Shown here: in pieces, positions 14,717 through 18,877 of the stretch
Position numbering within the stretch: position 1 is the stretch's first letter
Layout: each line of letters opens with the position of its first letter
Origin: CAZDYI01 sp964509765
Lineage (GTDB): Bacteria > Pseudomonadota > Gammaproteobacteria > Tethybacterales > Tethybacteraceae
DNA: 18,877 bases
Direction: 5' to 3'
Assembly: GCA_964509765.1 (NCBI GenBank)
Contig: CAZDYI010000033.1
Coordinates: 1 to 18,877 of the forward strand
The notes under the pieces: model-generated
Seen by the model: only the letters and a program-made list of their open reading frames with translations
Told to the model about the DNA's origin: nothing
The model's database searches: none
Program-made: the position numbers and the translations under genes

Positions 14717-15475
14717 GTGGATAATGCCCCGGTGGTGGACACAACAGGAATCATTCTGCTCGGAGCCGCGTCCTTCATCCTGGGCCTGTCGCGCGGGGGG
14801 CTCAGCGGCGGCTTCGCGCTGCTCGGCGCGCTGCTCGCCGTCCAGGTCCTCGAGCCGATCGACGCCGCGGCCTTCCTCCTGCCGATCCTTGTCCTGATCG
14901 ACCCGTTCTCGATCTGGATCTACCGCAGGCACATAGACGGCCCGAGCCTGAGGGTGCTGATGCCGGGCATGGCCGCCGGCCTCGCCGCCGGCTACCTCGC
15001 GGTGCGGGCCGTCGACGGCGACGCGGTCCGGCTGATCGTCGGCCTGCTCGCGATCGCCCTGGTCGCCGACGGGATCCGCGCGCGGATCGCCGCGCGCCCG
15101 TCGCGCACCCTGCCTGCCCCGGTGGGCGCGGCGCTCGGCGCCGCCGGCGGCTTCGCGAGCTTCCTCATCCACGCCGGGATGCCGCCGGTCGCGGCCTACC
15201 TGCTGCCCAAGAGGATGGGCCGCGAGGCCTTCCTCGGCACCACCGCGGTCCTGTTCGCGGCCGCCAACGTCTCGAAGATATATCCCTACCACCAGCTCGG
15301 CCTTTACACCGCGGAGCTCACGCTGCTGTCGCTCAAGTTGCTCCCCGCCGCGTTCGCGGGGATCGTCGTCGGCCGGGAGCTGAACAAGAGGATGAGCGAC
15401 CGGGCCTTCTACGCGGTCGTCTACGCCTGCATCCTCGCGCTCGGGGTGCGGCAGGTGTGGCTGGCCTTCGCCTGA
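14717..15475 (+). CDS. TSUP (TauE/SafE) family membrane protein
   Basis: About 252 residues from GTG 14717 (AAAGG 4 nt upstream); GTG 14732 or 14735 are also possible starts and TTG 14696 is less likely. The protein is very hydrophobic with about seven to eight predicted membrane segments by eye, beginning GIILLGAASFILGLSRGG. The duplicated layout, with a conserved Gly-rich first half and the HAGMPPVAAYLLPKRMGR segment opening the second half, fits the TSUP family, which exports or takes up sulfite, sulfoacetate, taurine-derived or other organic anions through the inner membrane. The substrate cannot be told from sequence. It is divergent from the dehydrogenase-FAH operon and might transport a related acid, but that is only context. 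Its stop faces phaB with a 31-nt gap. Confidence 0.82.
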   Translation: MDNAPVVDTTGIILLGAASFILGLSRGGLSGGFALLGALLAVQVLEPIDAAAFLLPILVLIDPFSIWIYRRHIDGPSLRVLMPGMAAGLAAGYLAVRAVDGDAVRLIVGLLAIALVADGIRARIAARPSRTLPAPVGAALGAAGGFASFLIHAGMPPVAAYLLPKRMGREAFLGTTAVLFAAANVSKIYPYHQLGLYTAELTLLSLKLLPAAFAGIVVGRELNKRMSDRAFYAVVYACILALGVRQVWLAFA

Positions 15476-15486
15476 GGGAGGGCAGG

Positions 15487-15505
15487 GCCGCGCGCGCGCC
15501 GCGGC
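15487..15505. terminator. GC hairpin between convergent TSUP gene and phaB
   Basis: GCCGCG (15487-15492) pairs with CGCGGC (15500-15505) over a 7-nt loop, in the 31-nt gap between the two stops. No T-run on either strand, so any terminator function is weakly supported. Confidence 0.3.
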
Positions 15506-15506
15506 G

Positions 15507-16250
15507 TCAGTGCATGTACAGGCCGCCGTTGACCGCGATCTCCGCGCCGGTTATGTAGCCGGCGTTCTCGTTGAGCAGGAACTCGACCGCACGGGCGATC
15601 TCGGTCGGCTCGCCGAAGCGCTGCGCCGGGATCGTCTCGCGGATCTTCTCGCGCACGTCCTCGCGGATCTTCATGATCATGTCGGTCGCGATGTAGCCCG
15701 GCGAGACTGTGTTGACCGTCACGCCCTTGCGGACCACCTCCTGGGCGAGCGACTTGGTGAAGCCGTGGATCCCCGACTTCGCCGCGCTGTAGTTGGTCTG
15801 GCCGAACTGCCCCTTGGCCGCGTTGACCGACGAGATGTTGACGATCCGCCCGTAGCCCTTCTCGACCATCGGGCCGACGAACTGCTTGGTGACGTTGAAC
15901 ACGCTCGTCAGGTTCGTCCCGATCACCGCCTGCCACTGCTCGGGGGTCATCTTGGCGAACACCGCGTCCTGGGTGATCCCCGCCATGTTGACGAGGCACT
16001 CGACGTGGCCGAGCCGCTCGCGCGCGGACTCGCCGAGCTGCTCGCAGGCCTCCCACTTCGAGACGTCGCACTCGAATATCTCGATGCCCTTGTAGCCGTC
16101 GGCCTCCTGCGCCTCGCGCCAGCGCTTCTCGCGCCCGCTGTCGTGGATGTAGGTGGTCCCGACCCTGTAGCCCTTGTCGCACAGGTAGCGCGTGAGCGCG
16201 GTGCCGAGGCCTCCCATGCCGCCGGTGATCAATGCTGTCCTTTCACTCAT
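15507..16250 (-). CDS. phaB: Acetoacetyl-CoA reductase (NADPH-dependent)
   Basis: 247 residues from ATG 16250 (AAAGGA a few nt upstream). The protein reduces acetoacetyl-CoA to (R)-3-hydroxybutyryl-CoA, the second step of polyhydroxybutyrate synthesis, in the cytosol. The Rossmann motif TGGMGGLG is at about 9-16; the catalytic residues are Ser141, Tyr154 and Lys158 (YSAAK). NISSVNAAKGQFGQTNYSAAK and TVSPGYIATDM are close to Cupriavidus PhaB, which separates it from FabG-type ketoreductases. It lies 52 nt after phaA on the same strand and is the last gene of the phaC-phaA-phaB set. Confidence 0.94.
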   Translation of the reverse strand: MSERTALITGGMGGLGTALTRYLCDKGYRVGTTYIHDSGREKRWREAQEADGYKGIEIFECDVSKWEACEQLGESARERLGHVECLVNMAGITQDAVFAKMTPEQWQAVIGTNLTSVFNVTKQFVGPMVEKGYGRIVNISSVNAAKGQFGQTNYSAAKSGIHGFTKSLAQEVVRKGVTVNTVSPGYIATDMIMKIREDVREKIRETIPAQRFGEPTEIARAVEFLLNENAGYITGAEIAVNGGLYMH

Positions 16251-16302
16251 GTCCTTTCGTCCGTCCTCTCCTCGGCCCCGGTTCCCCTGTTGCGCCCTTC
16301 CC

Positions 16303-17484
16303 TCAGCGCGAGAAGCACGCGGCGATCCCCATCCCGCCGCCTATGCAAAGCGTCGCGAGCCCCTTGCCCGCGCCGCGCCTCTTCATCTCGTGTAGCAGGG
16401 TGGTCATCACCCGGCAGCCCGAGGCGCCGATCGGGTGCCCGAGCGCGATCGACCCGCCGTTTACGTTGACCTTGCCGGTGTCCCAGCCCATCTTGCGGTT
16501 GACCGCGATCGCCTGGGCCGCGAAGGCCTCGTTCGCCTCGATCAGGTCGAGGTCGCCGTGCTCCCAGCCGGCCTTCTCGAGCGCCCTCGTCGACGAGGGG
16601 AACGGGCCGAGGCCCATCACCTTCGGGTCGAGCCCGGCGATCGCCGCCGACTCGAGCACCGCCAGCGGCTCCTTGCCGGCCTTCTCCGCGTCGTCGAGCG
16701 ACATCACCACGCAGGCCGCCGCCCCGTCGTTGATCCCGGAGGCGTTGCCGGCGGTGACGGTGCCCTCCCTGTCGAACGCCGGGCGCAGCTTCGCAAGCGA
16801 CTCCGCGGTCGTTCCGTGGCGCGGGAACTCGTCCGTGTCGAAGACGACCGGGTCGCCCTTGCGCTGCGGGATCTCGACCGCGACGGTCTCGTCTGCGAAC
16901 CTGCCTTCCTTCTGCGCGGCCTCGGCCTTCTGCTGCGTCGCCGCGGCGAACTCGTCCTGGTCCTCGCGGCTGACGCCGTTCTCCTTGGCGACGTTCTCCG
17001 CGGTCACTCCCATGTGGTAGTCGTTGAAGACGTCCCACAGCCCGTCGTGGACCATGGTGTCGACCGCCTTCGTGTCGCCGAGCTTCCAGCCGGCGCGCGA
17101 TCCCTTGAGCGCGTGCGGCGCCTGCGACATGCTCTCCTGGCCGCCCGCGACCACGACCTTCGCGTCGCCCGCGGCGATCGCCTGGGCGGCGAGCATCACC
17201 GAACGCAGGCCGCTGCCGCAGACGTAGTTGATCGTCATCGCCGGCGTCTCCTTGGGGATGCCCGCCGCCATCGACGCCTGGCGGGCTGGGTTCTGCCCGG
17301 CCGCGGCGGTGAGCACCTGGCCCATTATCACGTCGGAGACCTCGTCGGGCGCGACGCCCGCGCGCGACAGCGCCTCCCTGATCGCCACCGCGCCGAGGTC
17401 GGCGGCGGAAAGGCCCGCCAGGGATCCCCCGAGGGTGCCGATCGGCGTGCGGCACGCAGATACTATCGCTGCTTTCGTGCTCAT
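16303..17484 (-). CDS. phaA: Acetyl-CoA acetyltransferase (beta-ketothiolase)
   Basis: 393 residues, the normal length, from ATG 17484 with AGGAG about 9 nt upstream. It condenses two acetyl-CoA into acetoacetyl-CoA. The thiolase catalytic residues are all present: Cys89 (NYVCGSGLRS), His350 (ALGHPIGASG) and Cys380 (LCIGGGMG). It sits 46 nt after phaC and 52 nt before phaB, so it belongs to the PHB operon rather than to a fatty-acid oxidation cluster. Confidence 0.95.
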   Translation of the reverse strand: MSTKAAIVSACRTPIGTLGGSLAGLSAADLGAVAIREALSRAGVAPDEVSDVIMGQVLTAAAGQNPARQASMAAGIPKETPAMTINYVCGSGLRSVMLAAQAIAAGDAKVVVAGGQESMSQAPHALKGSRAGWKLGDTKAVDTMVHDGLWDVFNDYHMGVTAENVAKENGVSREDQDEFAAATQQKAEAAQKEGRFADETVAVEIPQRKGDPVVFDTDEFPRHGTTAESLAKLRPAFDREGTVTAGNASGINDGAAACVVMSLDDAEKAGKEPLAVLESAAIAGLDPKVMGLGPFPSSTRALEKAGWEHGDLDLIEANEAFAAQAIAVNRKMGWDTGKVNVNGGSIALGHPIGASGCRVMTTLLHEMKRRGAGKGLATLCIGGGMGIAACFSR

Positions 17485-17530
17485 GTGCTCAAACTCCTGT
17501 CCTGTCGTGTGTGTCCTGCGCTCCTGTCCC

Positions 17531-18877
17531 TCAGGCCGGCGGCAGCGGCGCGCTGACGTACGAGCCGGGCGCGTCCTCGATCGGCAGGTGGCGGTAGTCG
17601 CCCGCCTTGCGCGGCGCCGCGACCTTGTTGCCGGAGCGCTTCGAGAGCCAGGACGCGAACGCCGGCCACCAGCTGCCTCGCTTCTCGGCCGCCTTCCCGA
17701 GCCACTTGTCCGGGTCGGCGGGAAGCCTCGCCGCCTTCGTCCCGGGCGAGACCCAGTGGCGGCCCTTGCCGCTCGACGGCGGGTTGACCACGCCGGCGAC
17801 GTGACCCGACGACGACAGCACGAACGATACCTTCGGCCCGAGCAGGCGCGCCGAGGCGTAAGCCGCCTTCCACGGGACGATGTGGTCGCGCTCGGTCGCG
17901 ATCACCATCCCGGGGAGCTTCGGCGCCGCGGGGTCGACCTTGCTTCCGCAGACCTCGACGCCGCCGTCCTTGAGGTCGTTGTCGAGGTAGGTGTGGCGCA
18001 GGTACCAGGAGTACATCCGGCCGGGCAGGTTGGTCGAGTCCGAGTTCCAGTGCAGGATGTCGAACGCCGGCGGGGTCTCGCCGAGCATGTAGTTGCGGAC
18101 CACGTACGGCCAGACCAGGTCGTCGGGCCGCAGGTAGGCGAAGGTCTGGTGCAGGCTCGATCCCGGGAACAGCCCGCCGTCCGCGTAGCGCTCCTCCTGC
18201 TCGGCGACGAACCTCTCGTCGACGAACAGGCCGATGTCGCCGGTGTCGCAGAAGTCGACGAACGACGTCATCAGCGACATCGAGGCGGCGCGGCCGTCGC
18301 CGTTTGCGTGCATGACCGACGCGGCGCACGCGAGCAGCGTCCCGCCGATGCAGTAGCCGAGCGTGTTGACCGAGTCCTGCCCCGAGACCTCGCAGGCCGC
18401 GGCGACCGACTCGATCACCCCGCTCGCGACGTAGTCGTCCCAGGTCGCGCCGGCTTGCTGCTCGCCGGCGTTCGCCCACGATACCAGGAAGACCCTGATG
18501 CCGGAGTCGAGCAGGTGGCGGATGAAGGAGTTCTCCTCGGACAGGTCGAGGATGTAGTACTTGTTGATGCAGGGCGGGACGATCAACAGCGGCTTCGCGC
18601 GGACCTTCGGCGTGGTCGGCGCGTACTCGATGAGCTGGCACAGGCGGTTCTCGGCGATCACCTTGCCCTTGGTCGTGGCGATGTTCTCGCCGATCCGGAA
18701 GGCGCCGGGGTCGGCGAGCGTCATCTTGCCGGACTGCAGGTCGCTCATGTAGTTCTCGAGCCCGCGGCGCAGGTTCTCGCCCTTGCTGTCGACGGTCGCC
18801 TGCGCGACCTCGGGGTTGGTCGCCGCGAAGTTCGCCGGCGACGTCGCGCTCACGAGCTGCTTGATGATGAAGTCGAG
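17531..18877 (-). CDS. phaC: Class I poly(3-hydroxyalkanoate) synthase (N-terminus outside window)
   Basis: The frame is open to the window edge: residues before GTG 18853 (LDFIIKQL) continue the family sequence, so the start lies beyond 18877. About 448 C-terminal residues are visible of a protein usually near 590. PhaC polymerises (R)-3-hydroxybutyryl-CoA on the surface of storage granules. The lipase-like box GYCIGG carries the catalytic Cys (codon 18352-18350), with Asp in ATERDHIVPW and His in SSGHVAG completing the triad. NKYYILDL and FLVSWAN are conserved class I segments. It is first in the phaC-phaA-phaB order on the minus strand; no PhaE or PhaR subunit gene is seen, consistent with class I. 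Confidence 0.94.
   Translation of the reverse strand, partial: LDFIIKQLVSATSPANFAATNPEVAQATVDSKGENLRRGLENYMSDLQSGKMTLADPGAFRIGENIATTKGKVIAENRLCQLIEYAPTTPKVRAKPLLIVPPCINKYYILDLSEENSFIRHLLDSGIRVFLVSWANAGEQQAGATWDDYVASGVIESVAAACEVSGQDSVNTLGYCIGGTLLACAASVMHANGDGRAASMSLMTSFVDFCDTGDIGLFVDERFVAEQEERYADGGLFPGSSLHQTFAYLRPDDLVWPYVVRNYMLGETPPAFDILHWNSDSTNLPGRMYSWYLRHTYLDNDLKDGGVEVCGSKVDPAAPKLPGMVIATERDHIVPWKAAYASARLLGPKVSFVLSSSGHVAGVVNPPSSGKGRHWVSPGTKAARLPADPDKWLGKAAEKRGSWWPAFASWLSKRSGNKVAAPRKAGDYRHLPIEDAPGSYVSAPLPPA

Overview
The window comes from a GC-rich Gram-negative bacterium, most likely a member of the Pseudomonadota (gamma or beta type). The reasons are a phaC-phaA-phaB polyhydroxybutyrate operon in the order known from Cupriavidus, two large outer-membrane autotransporter-like proteins, and frequent GTG/TTG starts. 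I cannot name the species. No tRNA, rRNA, CRISPR array or intact transposase gene was seen.

Layout, left to right. Positions 2-3310 (+) hold the 3' part of a surface protein made of beta-sandwich repeats and a C-terminal beta-barrel. Positions 3399-4178 (+) hold a short-chain dehydrogenase of the aldose 1-dehydrogenase type, with Asn in place of the catalytic Lys. Positions 4313/4356-7886 (+) hold a second surface protein. It matches the first without gaps over about 2.2 kb (constant offset 4573), but the two differ near both ends. Its best start (ATG 4313, good Shine-Dalgarno) is separated from the signal peptide by a run of ten G that puts the two out of frame, the layout of a phase-variable gene.

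Positions 7920-9161 (-) and 10537-11921 (-) are two DNA methyltransferases, the second with an apparent one-base frameshift. No nuclease is present. Between them lies about 1.37 kb without credible genes, holding four plus-strand copies of an 87-88 nt structured element. Each copy has a 15-bp closing stem, two inner hairpins and a T-rich 3' flank, and three of the four have a -10-like hexamer exactly 6 nt before the stem. Paired substitutions in the divergent copy keep the stem. I read this as an array of unrecognised small RNA genes. It is the most novel feature here.

From 12052 the window is metabolic: an HSL-type esterase (+), a fumarylacetoacetase-family hydrolase and a DHRS6/keto-deoxy-sugar-acid-type dehydrogenase (both -, a likely operon), a TSUP (TauE/SafE) membrane protein (+), and phaB, phaA and phaC (-, phaC truncated by the window edge). 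The dehydrogenase-hydrolase pair fits a non-phosphorylating route for a deoxy sugar acid such as L-fuconate. The sugar dehydrogenase at 3399 could belong to the same chemistry, but that link is inference. PhaA and PhaB turn acetyl-CoA into 3-hydroxybutyryl-CoA and PhaC polymerises it as a carbon store.
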